Shown here one piece after another: positions 11,926-22,333 of a DNA stretch of 64,000 bases. The position numbers and the translations under genes were made by a program. Origin of the DNA: Vitrella brassicaformis. Taxonomy: Eukaryota > Sar > Vitrellaceae. How positions within the stretch are numbered: the first letter of the stretch is position 1; each line of letters opens with the position of its first letter. The DNA is taken from the NCBI GenBank assembly GCA_001179505.1, contig CDMY01000343.1, positions 48,201-112,200 on the forward strand. Reading direction: 5' to 3'. Under the pieces are notes generated by a model. It saw only the letters and a list, made by a program, of their open reading frames with translations. It was not told where the DNA came from and ran no database searches.

Positions 11926-12183
11926 CGATGGGCCGATAGAACAGGGATGCCATGCAGGACTTCTGATGCGAGGGATTGCATCTGTCTCGTCTCTCGCGAC
12001 TCTCCGACACTTGCAGCGAGCCATTGCGTCACTTGCAGAAGCTGAGAAGGCTACAGAGCGTTGTCAATGCTGCGCTATACGTCATGCTCGCCGAGAGAAT
12101 CCCAGCCAAATCGTAAACTAGCCTTGAGGGGCAATGTACTCTACTTGGATACGATAGCGTCCTCCTGTGTGCCTCTCTGGGTG

Positions 12184-12247
12184 TGGAGATCACATCACAT
12201 CATGACTCATGCTGTTTTGGATTCGCTTTGGGTGTCAGCGATGACCT
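12184..12247 (+). repeat. Direct repeat copy 2 (partner at 9608-9675)
   Basis: Near-identical to the copy at 9608-9675 in the same orientation (CACATCACATCATGACTCAT then GGATTCGCTTTGGGTGTCAG). It lies immediately upstream of the larger duplicated block shared with 18.75-19.9 kb. Confidence 0.75.
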
Positions 12248-12249
12248 AT

Positions 12250-13145
12250 TGTAATGTGTGTGTGCCATGGCTGGATGTTGTAATCGTTTCTGTCAGACTC
12301 GATGACTGAATGGCTTCTCTCACATGAACGAGTGAGCGAAAAGCACAATTCAGCGGCAAACTGAAACTCGCTCCAGTGGTGTGGTTTGGTTTGGTGTGCC
12401 GGGCGGCTCGACACGCTGACGAACATGATGCACATGACTTGATGCGTTAAAAGGAAGTCACCACACACACACACACACACACACATCACGCCGTGCATCG
12501 CCAGACATGAGCAGGAGGCCGCCAAGGTTCTAAGAAAGGCCCATACGCAACAACCAGTCGAGAGGAAAAACCCATCGCCGATCTGTCTGTCTATCTGTCA
12601 CTCTTAGATAATAATGGTGTGCATCCGACACATCGCTCTCTCCTGGGCCTCAAACCGTCCCCCGTCTCGTAGCCGGTGAGCACCTCCTGCGTCAACAGGT
12701 CACGTCATCGATCACTCTTCATCAACAGACAAAGGACCCTCCCCGCCCGACGCCCTCACGACTCCCGAGGCAGGCAGGGCCGCGATGTCGTCGCTGGGAG
12801 GGCTTGAGGCCACTCGGCGATGTGGGTCGTTGGTGTGCGTGTCGGCTGGTTGATGTGACGGCGAAGAGCACCACGGCAGAGGCGGAAGAGGCAAACTAGC
12901 TGCCGGCGAGAACAAGGCCACCGCAGGCAGGCAGGCAGCACGGACAGCAGCAACAGATGGCTGGACAGATAGACACAGAAGAGACAGCGTCAGCAGCAGG
13001 CAGGCAGGCCGGCCGGCCTCACGATGAAGAAACGGCGGAGCGATGAAGTCAGTCAGTCACTCCAGTGGGTGCGTCCGTGAGTCTGCCGGCCTTCTTGTAG
13101 AGGAGGCAGTACGCCTCAGTCCGCTGCACCTCGGCTGCATTCATT
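12250..13145. repeat. Segmental duplication copy 1 (partner about 18755-19870)
   Basis: Matches 18755-19870 in order and orientation. Shared strings include GCAGGAGGCCGCCAAGGTTC, GAGAGGAAAAACCCATCGCC and GCTGGGAGGGCTTGAGGCCA. The match ends in the last exon of a USP gene. Copies differ by substitutions and small indels; copy 2 contains extra sequence at about 19000-19250. Confidence 0.85.
13049..13134 (-). pseudogene. Displaced USP last-exon relic
   Basis: The exon encodes AEVQRTEAYCLLYKKAGRLT and stops at 13049. It corresponds to DDVRRTKAYCLLYKK in the last exon of the complete USP gene (19768-22299). The preceding intron begins GTATGAGGCAAAC in both copies. Just upstream the copy has diverged: the WYCFDDDRV segment is absent and IGLESLGGQVVDELDA is present instead. 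It lies upstream, not downstream, of the Cys-box relic on the minus strand, so the two are not parts of one ordered gene. It is best explained as carried here by the segmental duplication. Confidence 0.7.
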
Positions 13146-13349
13146 GGACCCACACATACACACACACGCACATACAAATGTGCAATCGAGGTTTGCCTCA
13201 TACCAGCGTCTAATTCGTCAACAACTTGACCACCAAGAGATTCAAGACCTATGTACACAGGGCTTGTGCGTCTGCCTGACTGCTGGCGATCCCATATCAA
13301 TTGACAGCCGCCTCACACGCAAGAAGCCCTCCTTAACCGCAACAAAAAG

Positions 13350-14789
13350 TCACAGACCATCACATTCACGCCTCTTCACCGTCCTCATCTGCGCAGGAAT
13401 GGATTGACACCAGCAGAAGAGCCCAATGTGTGCTGCACTCCTGTGTGTATGTGCGCGTGTGTGAGTGTGTGCCTGGATACATACCTAGGAACAGATACAA
13501 GGCGTCGTCCCACTTCTGGAACGGCAGTGTTGTGTCATGTCGATGAAGCAGCTCCACAATGGAGTCCACTATCGCCTGCGACTGCTTTGCCAGTCCAAGC
13601 GTCTCGCCGTGCACCAGTGCGCCGGCCTTCTCGTCGTATTTGTAGAAGTGGCAGCGACGTAAGGTGTCCACTATGCAGCCGTATCTCAAAGCCTGCTCAC
13701 ACACACACACACACACACACACAAATGCATAGAACAAGACCTCACCCCTCTGGCGTGGCGCGACCAATGGCGCGACCAACCTCTTTCTCGAGGCGCAACT
13801 TGAGGGCATCCTCCGGCTTCGCGTCCCGGTCAATGCCGACCAGCACCCACACCTTCCTCGGGTATTCATCTATCAGTTCTGGGGCGTTCGTGTCCTTCTC
13901 AATCAAAAAGGACACTGAGATGGCGTCATTGTCTTGGTCATATGGCCTGGCCCGAACACGCCAGTCGGTCTGGAGCTGCATCTGCTCGAACAGCGGCCAC
14001 ACATAGTAACACACCGTCAGCAGATTCCGCTGCTTCAGGTCTGCCTGCAAGAAGCTGCACATAATTAGACAGACAAACCACGCAGCACACACAGCACAGA
14101 GAAACCACGAGGCGGAAAGACAATGATGCTGGCCTGGCTGTCTCTCCCTCCCATGTCCATCTGCCTGCGTGTGTTGGTCTGTGACGTACTCTCCGCCGAT
14201 CCTGCCAGCCATCCATTGCCTGTTGACTAATTCGTCAGGGAGTTTGATCCTGGGCAGCGGTGGGAGGTGCTGCCGGACTTCTTCAGCACCACGCCCATAC
14301 ACAGCACCAGCGGGAGTGCCTGAAGCCACCGACACCCACGCATGGATACAGCACAGCACACGGATGTAATATATATCTGCGTGGCACGGACCCCGTTTCA
14401 TTTCATGCAGTGCAGTGCAGTACGTAAGTGATCTCACCCGGCGGCACACCATCTGGCTGTGGCTGCTTCGACGGCACAGCTGCTGATGTCACCGTCGCCG
14501 GCAGCACACTTGCCGCCACCGCTTCTCTTTTCCACCAATCTCGTGTGCCAGGTCTCTCAGGCACCGCCACGGGACCACCATCACTCTGATGGGAAAGAGA
14601 GAAGTCACAAAGATCTCCGTGTGCGATGCAGCCCTTGACCTGCTGGCGAACCTTTTTTGCCGCTGTCCGAAGCGCCCGGCGCGACGTCAGTGCGGTCTGG
14701 TGACCAAAGGGAGGCACAAACGAATGCACCCCCCTGACAACGGCGGCGGACGAACTCGTGAGGGAGAAGATGATGAGCAAGCAACCCAT
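13350..14789 (-). CDS. Plastid-targeted protein of unknown function
   Basis: The ATG at 14789 opens MGCLLIIFSLTSSSAAVVRG, a classic signal peptide, followed by HSFVPPFGHQTALTSRRALR. That is a Ser/Thr/Arg-rich transit-like stretch with a Phe near its start, a bipartite leader as used for secondary plastids. Further exons encode PERPGTRDWWKREAVAAS, LPPLPRIKLPDELVNRQWMA, NLLTVCYYVWPLFEQMQLQT, a segment ending RLEKEVGRAIGRATPEG, and ALRYGCIVDTLRRCHFYKY. The final exon phase gives a stop at 13350 (an alternative reading stops at 13366). I recognise no catalytic motif or named family. A soluble plastid protein is likely because no transmembrane segment follows the leader. Confidence 0.65.
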
Positions 14790-14919
14790 GATGAAGTTCC
14801 TGTCGGGCTGCGTTCGCAACGGAACCGAAGGGGTTTCTTTGACCACTACACTCAGAGAGAGAGAGAGAGAGCTGTGTGTGTGCATGACTGTGTCATTTTG
14901 CACTAAAGGGGCTGGTTAC

Positions 14920-15173
14920 CATTGGCAGCGGCCGACGCGGCAGATGAAGATGGCTCGTCAGCTATAGAGTCACCGGCTCCTTCACAAGCAGCAGCAGAGA
15001 TAGTCACATCTGCGCACCTGCGAACAAACACAGGATGAACATCATACGAGTGAATGCGATGAATGGCGCCTCATCGATATGTGAGCCGCCGAGGGGCTTG
15101 TTTTTCGCTTGCCGTACCTCCGTTGGCTCCTCGACAGCTGCAGCCCTGTCAGCCATCGCCAGGCGTTGAACAT
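14920..15173 (-). pseudogene. Family B relic (B6): leader exons only
   Basis: Contains the conserved first mini-exon start MFNAWRWLTGL (ATG at 15173) and the second leader exon, which ends SSSAASAAN followed by GTAACC at 14920. The F-box-like third exon that follows in intact family B genes is absent; an unrelated gene begins at 14789. The sequence is duplicated with strong identity at 24365-24680. It lies head-to-head with family A copy A1. Confidence 0.65.
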
Positions 15174-15214
15174 GCCGGGGAAGGAAACGGCTGAACGGCA
15201 CTTGAAAGTGTCGG

Positions 15215-15430
15215 AAATCTGCGACAAACACACAGACATCACACACACTGTCACTGCTGATGCCAGTAGGCCCTCCTGCCCGCCCTATCTCACCTCAATG
15301 CGTCAGATCAACAGCACTCAGACAGATGGGCGGCGCCATCTCTGTGGATCGATGACATCACGACATCTCTTTGGGCATCTCCCACAGACTCTGCAACGCC
15401 CCGCTGTCGCAAAACACGGAGAGAGAGGGG
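15215..15430. promoter_or_regulatory. Conserved intergenic block 1 between divergent B and A copies
   Basis: Shares strings such as AGACAGATGGGCGGC, GATGACATCACGACA and TCTTTGGGCA with 24640-24830 and 56560-56745. In the first and third cases it separates a minus-strand family B 5' end from a plus-strand family A 5' end. A shared bidirectional promoter/5'-leader function is inferred from position and conservation only. Confidence 0.5.
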
Positions 15431-15838
15431 GCCTTGCTGCCTACAGTCCAAGCTCGCAGGGACATTCCGTGAAACCGCTCTCTCGGCGAAGGGAGCCCCC
15501 GAAGCCACTCACTGGAGGGTAGGGTGACAGTCAGAGAGGCAGGAGAAGCCAAAAAATGCTTCAAACAGCGGTTTCTTTGTGCGTTGTGTTGCTGCAGAAT
15601 CTCTCGTTCGTCACGCCTCATGACAGCCACGACGTTCGTGATGGGCCACGCTTGCTCTGTGTGTCTGCAGAGTCACTCATTCACCGCGGCTCACTTCCCC
15701 CGCCTCTCTGCTGTGACAGTGTCTGTCTGAGGTCAGCAGCGCATCCCGCCCTCCCATGGCTCTCCTCTGACTGACTGATTGCCATTCACTCGTTTGTGTG
15801 TCCTTCCTCTTTGATTCATTCAGATCTCTCACTCGACG

Positions 15839-16925
15839 ATGGCGTCGTCGTCGCATCAGATGCCAACAACCACTCCCCAGCCTCCCGCCGCGCCTCCGGC
15901 AGTCCCGCCACTGCGCAGCATCGCCATCAGCAAGGCGGCAGACATGGCCATGTCACCCCACCCCGACAGACGCGCCAAACTCCGTCAGTGCATTGACAGA
16001 TTGCCGCAGGCTGAGGACAGCACCATGCTCACACTCGTCGAGCAGCGCATAGAGGAGGCCATCGGCCGTCTGGGGCTCGGGGACGTCCTGGTCTTCGACG
16101 TCGGTGGTCTGGAGGACAGCTTGAAGGTGGTGCATGTGCTGGAGCGGGGCAGTGGCGACGAGTGGCAGGCGATGGGGCGGTTCATTCGGCTGGCCGCCGT
16201 CTATCGGCTCACTCCCCGTGCCACTCTGCCCCTGCGGCTGTCGGCGGACAGACTGCCCTCCCCAACAGCCTTCCAGCAGCTGCCATTGGCATTGGCCATC
16301 TACAAGACCTTCTCTCTCCGCCATCGCCATATGCTCACCCACAAGGGACAGAGGCTGGCGCTGCAGCAAGCCGACAACCACGGTGCCTATCGGATCGGCG
16401 ATGAGTCGTTCCGTGTGGTGCCGAAAAGTGAGCTGCCGGCCGGCCATCGCTATCGCAGCGGGTACAAGACGGCGGATCCCGTCATCCGCCAACAGGTCTC
16501 TCTCCGTATCCTTCTCGTCATTCCTTCTTGACAGGCTGCTCTGGTGCTGGTGCTATGAGGAGGGGGTGGACCAAAGGATGGTGCTGTATACAACCATCGC
16601 CAACTTTGACCCCCGCTATCGCCGTCTGCTGACTGAGCCCATCAGCCAGCAGCAGGGCATCAGTGTGGACTACCGGCAGGAAAACGGTCGCCACGGCCAA
16701 CGTCATGTGGTTGTAAGCGGCTTTCGGCCAGGTGAGACCATCGCTGCCTATCTGTGGGTGGGAAATGGCCGCGTCGAACTGTGGACGACCGAGGCATCAT
16801 CTGCTACACATCGGTCTCATCCGCTGTTTGACCGCTTCCCCACATCGATGCCCCGCTGGGATGCCGTGCTGAGGCACTTCGAGCTGGCGGAGTACGTCAT
16901 CAACAGAGGGACGGTGATAGAGTGA
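15839..16925 (+). pseudogene. Family A copy A1, frameshifted
   Basis: The open frame from ATG 15839 encodes about 220 residues similar to A3 at 56944-58053 (GLGDVLVFDVGGLEDSLKVV, then GDEWQAMGRFIRLAAVYRLT). It then runs into VSLRILLVIPS and a stop at 16531. The homologous continuation (SFSSFLLDRLL, YEEGVDQRMVLY, HVVVSGFRPGETIAAYLWVG) is in another frame and stops at 16925. The switch lies near 16505, where the intact copy reads YPSFSACLL, so a single-base deletion explains it. A 39-base GT-AG intron was tested and gives a stop. It is either a recent pseudogene or a base-calling error. A conserved 5'-UTR-type intron ending in CTGCAG precedes it at about 15597. Confidence 0.75.
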
Positions 16926-17229
16926 GGGGGTGGAGGGAGGGGGCAGATATGTGTGTGTGGTGAGGGGGTATGACTGTGATGGTTGGGTGAAGTTCATGAT
17001 CGCATTCATAGACTGAAATGGCTAGACAGTCATCCCATTCATTCATGGAACATATGCACGGGGACTGTCTGGGTGCGTATGTGTGAGTGGAGGCGGATGA
17101 GTGAGAAAGAGTCTCAGATGTATTTTTCGTGTGCGTGACTGTCTGGTTGTTCGTGCATTCAATGAGTCTGTCCGTGTGATAGCAGCTGCTAGCGGACTCG
17201 ACTGATGCCGTTCACACACACACATCTCT

Positions 17230-17598
17230 CAATACATTCTCTCACATCGGTCACCGCCCGCATTCCCTCTCCTCGCCGAAGGTTAAGAGGAGGGCAACCC
17301 TGAACCCTGCAGAAACCCTTAACCCTAAGCCCAGCTGGCTAAACCCTAAACATGGCCTCGCCGATTTTGGTGAGGGTAAGAGGACAGACAGAGAGGCAGA
17401 AGAAGCCTAAGGATGCGATAAACAGCAGCCATCATCAATTGAACAGCATCTTCGTGTGTTGTGTTCATGCAGATCTCTCGTACGTCACCCCCCCATCAGC
17501 AGCCACGACTGTTCGTTCATGTAGCCATCGCTTCACTCAGCCGCTGATGGCCATCGGTTGTCGTCGGCCTCTGCTGACTGACTCGTCGTGACTGATTG
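17230..17598 (+). promoter_or_regulatory. Family A2 upstream region
   Basis: Nearly duplicated in front of A4 at 63490-63832. It includes telomere-like fragments, then a probable 5'-UTR intron with donor GTGAGGGTAAGAGG (about 17370) and acceptor TTCATGCAG (about 17472) that recurs before A1, A3 and A4. Function is inferred from conservation. Confidence 0.45.
17283..17352. repeat. Interstitial telomere-like fragments
   Basis: Degenerate AACCCTGAACCCTG, AAACCCTTAACCCTAAGCCC and TAAACCCTAAAC units, resembling plant/chromerid-type CCCTAAA telomere repeats. A matching array lies at 63506-63566 upstream of family A copy A4. Confidence 0.75.
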
Positions 17599-18600
17599 AT
17601 GGCGTCTTCGGTGCCTTCGGAGGTGTGGCGTGGGCGTGTGGTGGCGTGCCTGCAGCTGCCTGATGTGGCCTCTCTCCGCAACACCTCCCGCACCATCGGC
17701 ACGTCCATCATCACGGCCGCTCTGCTGGTGGAGCGCATCGACGGCTCCCTCGCCCGCCACTCCCTCACCGCCCTCATCGACATCGACCGCACCGCCCCTC
17801 TCCCATTCACCTATGTGCTGCGGGTGGCCTATGTGCTGGAGCAGGGCACCGAGGAGTGGCGTCTGATGGGGTGGTTCATCCGGCTGGCTGCCATCTATCG
17901 GCTCACTCCTGCCAATGGGCTGCCCCTGGTGCTGTCGGCTCAGTGGCTGATGGCCCACCTTCCCAGCAGGACGGCCTTTCACCAGCTGCCCGACGCCATG
18001 GCCATCTATCGACTACACGGCCACATGCTGACATACCAAGGGACCAGCCTGGCGCTGCAGCCAGATGACAACGGGGCCTATTGGATTGGCAATGAGTCGT
18101 TTCGTATGGTGCCTTTTGGTGATCTGCCGGGCGGCCATCGCTATGCTGACGGCTACAAGCGCACCGACCCCGCCATCCGCTGGGTCGACGACTGGCTCTT
18201 CCCCTCTTCCTCGGCATATCTGCTGGACATGGTGCTAAGGCGGTGGCGCTGCGAGGAGGGGGTGAATGAGATGATAGTGCTATATGCAGATATCGGCCGT
18301 GGTGACCCTCGTTATGGCCGTCTGCTGACATCGGCCATCACAGAGGATCTCGGCATCGCTGTGGACTATCGCAGGGATGGAGGCAATCTGAATGCTGCTG
18401 ACCAGACTGACTATCGTCGTGTGATAGTGAGCGGCTTCCGACGCAACGAGACCGTCGCCGCCTACCTGTGGGTGGCGGATGGCAGCATTTATCTCTACAC
18501 GACCGAGCCATCTGCTGCTGATGCGCCGGCACCAATCGCTCAGCTCTCTCCTGAGTCGATTTGTGCCGCGTCCGCCGCGGGCATTCGGTCTCCAGCGTGA
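17599..18600 (+). CDS. Family A protein A2, F-box-like N-terminus
   Basis: Single coding exon, 333 residues, from ATG 17599. The N-terminus PSEVWRGRVVACLQLPDVAS then LRNTSRTIG looks like an F-box (P..VW...V...L.LPD.A.LR.TSR). The core shared with A1 and A3 includes EEWRLMGWFIRLAAIYRLTP, DNGAYWIGNESFRMVP, GDLPGGHRYADGYKRTDPAI and VIVSGFRRNETVAAYLWVAD. If the F-box reading is right it could act as a substrate receptor in a ubiquitin ligase, but that is inference and no known partner domain was recognised. The C-terminus (SPESICAASAAGIRSPA) departs from A3 because of a short deletion. The alternative frame right after the stop still reads DVIERG as in A3, so the original end has been lost by frameshift. 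Confidence 0.75.
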   Translation: MASSVPSEVWRGRVVACLQLPDVASLRNTSRTIGTSIITAALLVERIDGSLARHSLTALIDIDRTAPLPFTYVLRVAYVLEQGTEEWRLMGWFIRLAAIYRLTPANGLPLVLSAQWLMAHLPSRTAFHQLPDAMAIYRLHGHMLTYQGTSLALQPDDNGAYWIGNESFRMVPFGDLPGGHRYADGYKRTDPAIRWVDDWLFPSSSAYLLDMVLRRWRCEEGVNEMIVLYADIGRGDPRYGRLLTSAITEDLGIAVDYRRDGGNLNAADQTDYRRVIVSGFRRNETVAAYLWVADGSIYLYTTEPSAADAPAPIAQLSPESICAASAAGIRSPA

Positions 18601-18754
18601 CGTTATCGAGAGGGGGAGGTTGGGGTGAGTGGTGAGTGGTGTTGGCGGCTGCTGTCTGAGGGGCGGCTGGGTTGTTAACCTAGAGGGTGGGGAGGGTCTG
18701 TCTGTGTGAGCAGTGGTGGAAGGGGAGGGTGACTGAGGTGCATTTGAATGGACG

Positions 18755-19870
18755 ACGTGTGTGTGCCATGGGTGGGTGGATGTTGTACTCGTTTTTGAAA
18801 GACTCACCGACTGCATGGCCTCACTCACATGAATGAGTAACTCAATGAAAAGCACAGTCCACAATTCATCGGCGAAATGGAAATTGGCTGAGTGGATTGG
18901 TTTGGTGTGCATGGGCGGCTCGACAAACACTGATGAGCATGATGCATATGAGTCGGTGCAGTCACAAGAAGTCACCCACAACACACAGTCACACACACAC
19001 AGAGAGACAGACAGAGAGATCTCAGAGTCCATTGCGCACATGGCTACGCCTCCCTGTGTGTGGTCGGCTGTAAAGAAACGACTCTTCTGTATGTGATTGA
19101 GGCCTGCACTGACAGACAGAAGGCTTATCGATGGATGGTGTGGATGTGCGGAGACGATGGTGTGCGGTGCGGAGGCTGTGTGTTAGTGTATGTGCATCTG
19201 ACTGATGTATGGACTCATCAGCATCAGTAAGTACCATTGACTGACACACACAGAAATCACGCCGTGCATCACCGAACATGAGCAGGAGGCCGCCAAGGTT
19301 CTAAGAAAGGGGCCCATATGCAACAACCAGTCGAGAGGAAAAACCCATCGCCGATCTGTCTGTCTGTCTGTCTGTCTCAGTCTCTGGCTTAAGTGTGCAT
19401 ATCCGACACATCGCTCTCTCCTGGGCCTCAAACCGTCCCCCGTCTCGTAGCCGGTGAGCACCTCCTGCGTCAACAGGTGACGTCATCGATCACTCTTCAT
19501 CAACAGACAAACGACCCTCCCCGCCCGACGCCCTCACGACTCCCGAGGCAGGCAGGGCCGCGATGTCGTCGCTGGGAGGGCTTGAGGCCACTCGGCGATG
19601 TGGGTCGTTGGTGTGGGTGTCGGCTGGTTGATGTGACGGCGAAGAGCATCACGGCAGAGGCGGAAGAGGCAAACTAGCTGCCGGCGAGAACAAGGCCACC
19701 GCAGGCAGGGAGGCAGCACGGACAGCAGCAACAGATGGCTGGATGGGTAGACACAGAAGAGACAGCGTCAGCAGCAGGCAGGCAGGCCGGCTTCACAATG
19801 AAGAAAAGGCGGAGTGGCCTTCTTGTAGAGTAGGCAGTAGGCCTTAGTCCGCCGCACATCGTCTGCACCC
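18755..19870. repeat. Segmental duplication copy 2 (partner 12250-13145)
   Basis: Spans the 3' flank of A2 and the last exon of the downstream minus-strand USP gene. The same order of shared strings occurs in copy 1. This copy holds the intact USP terminus, so it is likely closer to the source arrangement. Confidence 0.85.
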
Positions 19871-22299
19871 ACCCATGCGCACATACATTTGTGCAATCGA
19901 TGTTTGCCTCATACCAGTTGACACCAAATGGACTCGATCGTCGTCAAAGCAATACCACTGCGCACACAGCACATAGATATTTCCGTCCGAGACACATGTG
20001 TGTGCACATAATGACATACATACCCTCCCGTCGCGGAGGACGTAGGCCATGTAATGGCCTGCCTGGTGCTGGCCTGCACGAATGAATGAAGTGGGACAAT
20101 CAATGCTCAGACATGACATAAATGTGGCGTGGATGCGGTGTGCGTAAGTGAAGTACCGATGTGCCTCACGAGCCCCAAAAGGTCATATTCAGCGCCGCAG
20201 AAGAACCTGCACCGACCCATGTACGCAACGTCGTTTGGGTGTGGTGTGTGCAGATCGTTCGTTCTTTCCTCGGCCGGCCGATCTACTAACCTTGTGGCAA
20301 GCTCATTCTCGAGTCGCATCGGGAAGTCCAGCGGCGTGTGGACTTTGGACAGAGACGAGGAGAATCTACACACACACACGTGGATGGATGGCTGGAGGCA
20401 GATTGTATGAGGTACCGTTTGATGTGCAAGAAGAGCATCTCCGGCGCATGAGTGACCGACAGCTGCTTGGTCGCCTGTGTGGAGCACAGCACACACACGT
20501 TCGAGGTCATGTGTGCGTCAGTCAGTCGATCGTGTGTGTCATTCATTAGTGCCTTCTAAACGCACCCGCCTCTTTTCCTTGCAGGACACACAAAAACACT
20601 CCTGATGACCGGCCGGGTTGGTTGATCGAGACACACAGACAGACTTGTACTCTGTTTACCTCTTTCCCTTCGAGCGTCTCTTGCGCGAAGTAGCTCTCCA
20701 CACACGAAAAGAGCGACACAGTCTGCGACGACTGAACACACACACACACACACACACACGGAACAGGAAAACAAATCCACACACGAAGACGCTCACTCGT
20801 GGACAGACACCCATCCACCGACCCGTGCCAGTGGCAGCGAGAGGTCGAGAAAGGGCTCGAATGTGTCGCTGAATCTCCCACACACCGTGCACTTGACGCG
20901 CGAATGCAGCTGCACAAACAAACAGAGACACACAAAGACACACATGGGTGGGTGCCTGGGTGTGTGTGGGTAGGTCAGCCTGTAGATACGTACCTGCCCC
21001 ATGGACAGCTCGTTGACGAGAGTGCGCATATGCATGCTGTCGCCGTTGAGGTAATACATCCACCACGTGTGTGCCGCCTGCATTGCGTACACACAGTACT
21101 TACTCTTTGTATACACACATGTGCGCGTTTGGTCGTGTCTCGATGGATGGGCACCCAACCTGTTCCACAGAGGCGAAGCCCTGCTGCAGGCCGCGCTCGA
21201 GCTCGCTTTGGCACGTCAGGCAAGGCGGACCCAGGGCCTGTGTGGACACACGCACACGTGCACAGACAGTCAGTGTGTGTGTGTGTGCAATTCAATGCCC
21301 ACCTTCTTTAGGCCTTCGTGCAGCTGGTCGAGAAGCACACGGACGCACTCATGAGCATCTGCACACAAACAGACAGACAGACAGACAAACAGACCGACAG
21401 AGAGACAGACGTCAATGGCTTACTGACTGACTGCATGTCTCTCTCCGCATATATTCACGTGCACACGCTTTTAGATATACCTTGTTGGTTGGCGTCGAAG
21501 AGATAAGGCGCGACCGAGCGCAGTTTGGCATGCAATCCTGCACACAGACAGACAGACAGACAGACGCATCTGTATGTGTGTGTGTGTGCGTGATTCACGG
21601 CGTGTGCGAGGGCGTATACGTACCCGTGCACTCGAAAGCCGGATGGGGCCGCGGAATTCGACTTAGGTCGTTGAGGACCTTGGCGAAGCTGCGTGTGAGC
21701 TTTGGCGAGTTAGTTGTAACCCTTTACACACACAGAGGGATCGCACGATGAGCTCCGTTTGAGTGTGCATGGCATGCGCCGCGCCCACAATCTCTTTGTC
21801 TATTGTGCACACGTACTTACTTGTCCCGGAGACCGTTGGCAAACGAGGGAATGCCGGCGAAGCACTGCATACACGCACACCATAACGACACACACACACA
21901 CACACACACTCCTTCACAAAGACATACGTAGGTACTTACCTGCAGTGATGCGTTCAAGAAGCATGTGTTGTTGAGATTGACGAGACCGGCGGGCAGACGC
22001 GAGGACCCTGCCAGCGTCCACACACACAGACAAATCGGATCCAGCCTCCAATCCGCACTGTATCGATACCTGCGCACCCGGCGACTGTGGTGGCGAGGCT
22101 GGTGGTGAAGTGGGCGGCAAGCTCGGCGACTGAGTGCTTGCCCTGGTGCTGCAGCCACATACACCAACACCAGACAGACAGACAGACAGACGGACGGGCG
22201 GGAGACGCCATCAATGGTATCGGTATAAGGCAGCGACCTCGGCTTACGAGGCGCTGCTCGGAGACACTGCTTCGGTGCTTGACCTCTTTGACGTGGGGC
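19768..22299 (-). CDS. Ubiquitin carboxyl-terminal hydrolase (USP, peptidase C19)
   Basis: About fifteen exons give a complete USP core in order. These are the Cys box GLVNLNNTCFLNASLQ (exon near 21945-22010), LTRSFAKVLNDLSRIPRPHP, LRSVAPYLFDANQQ-DAHECVRVLLDQLHEG, and CTVCGRFSDTFEPFLDLSLP. Next come QATKQLSVTHAPEMLFLHIK, VHTPLDFPMRLENEL, EYDLLGLVRHIGT, the His box QAGHYMAYVL (near 20050), QWYCFDDDRVHL, and the terminal RRTKAYCLLYKKA. Catalytic Cys, His and Asp are present, so it is probably an active deubiquitinase removing ubiquitin from substrates. The first supported exon (22248-22299) reads PHVKEVKHRSSVSEQRL and continues in phase into HQGKHSVAELAAHFTTSL. No convincing start codon was found upstream, so the 5' end is incomplete or runs into the neighbouring carbohydrate-binding gene. 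Confidence 0.85.
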
Positions 22300-22333
22300 C
22301 TGTGAGAGCGACACAGACACGACCAGCTGATGA

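Noticed and set aside
9608-12247. LTR retrotransposon between the direct repeats
   Set aside because: Repeats are only about 65 bases, and no reverse transcriptase, integrase or gag-like coding was seen between them.
16498-16536. A 39-base GT-AG intron that would repair A1
   Set aside because: Removing it leads to an in-frame stop (GCT GCT CTG GTG CTG GTG CTA TGA), so it does not restore the family reading frame.
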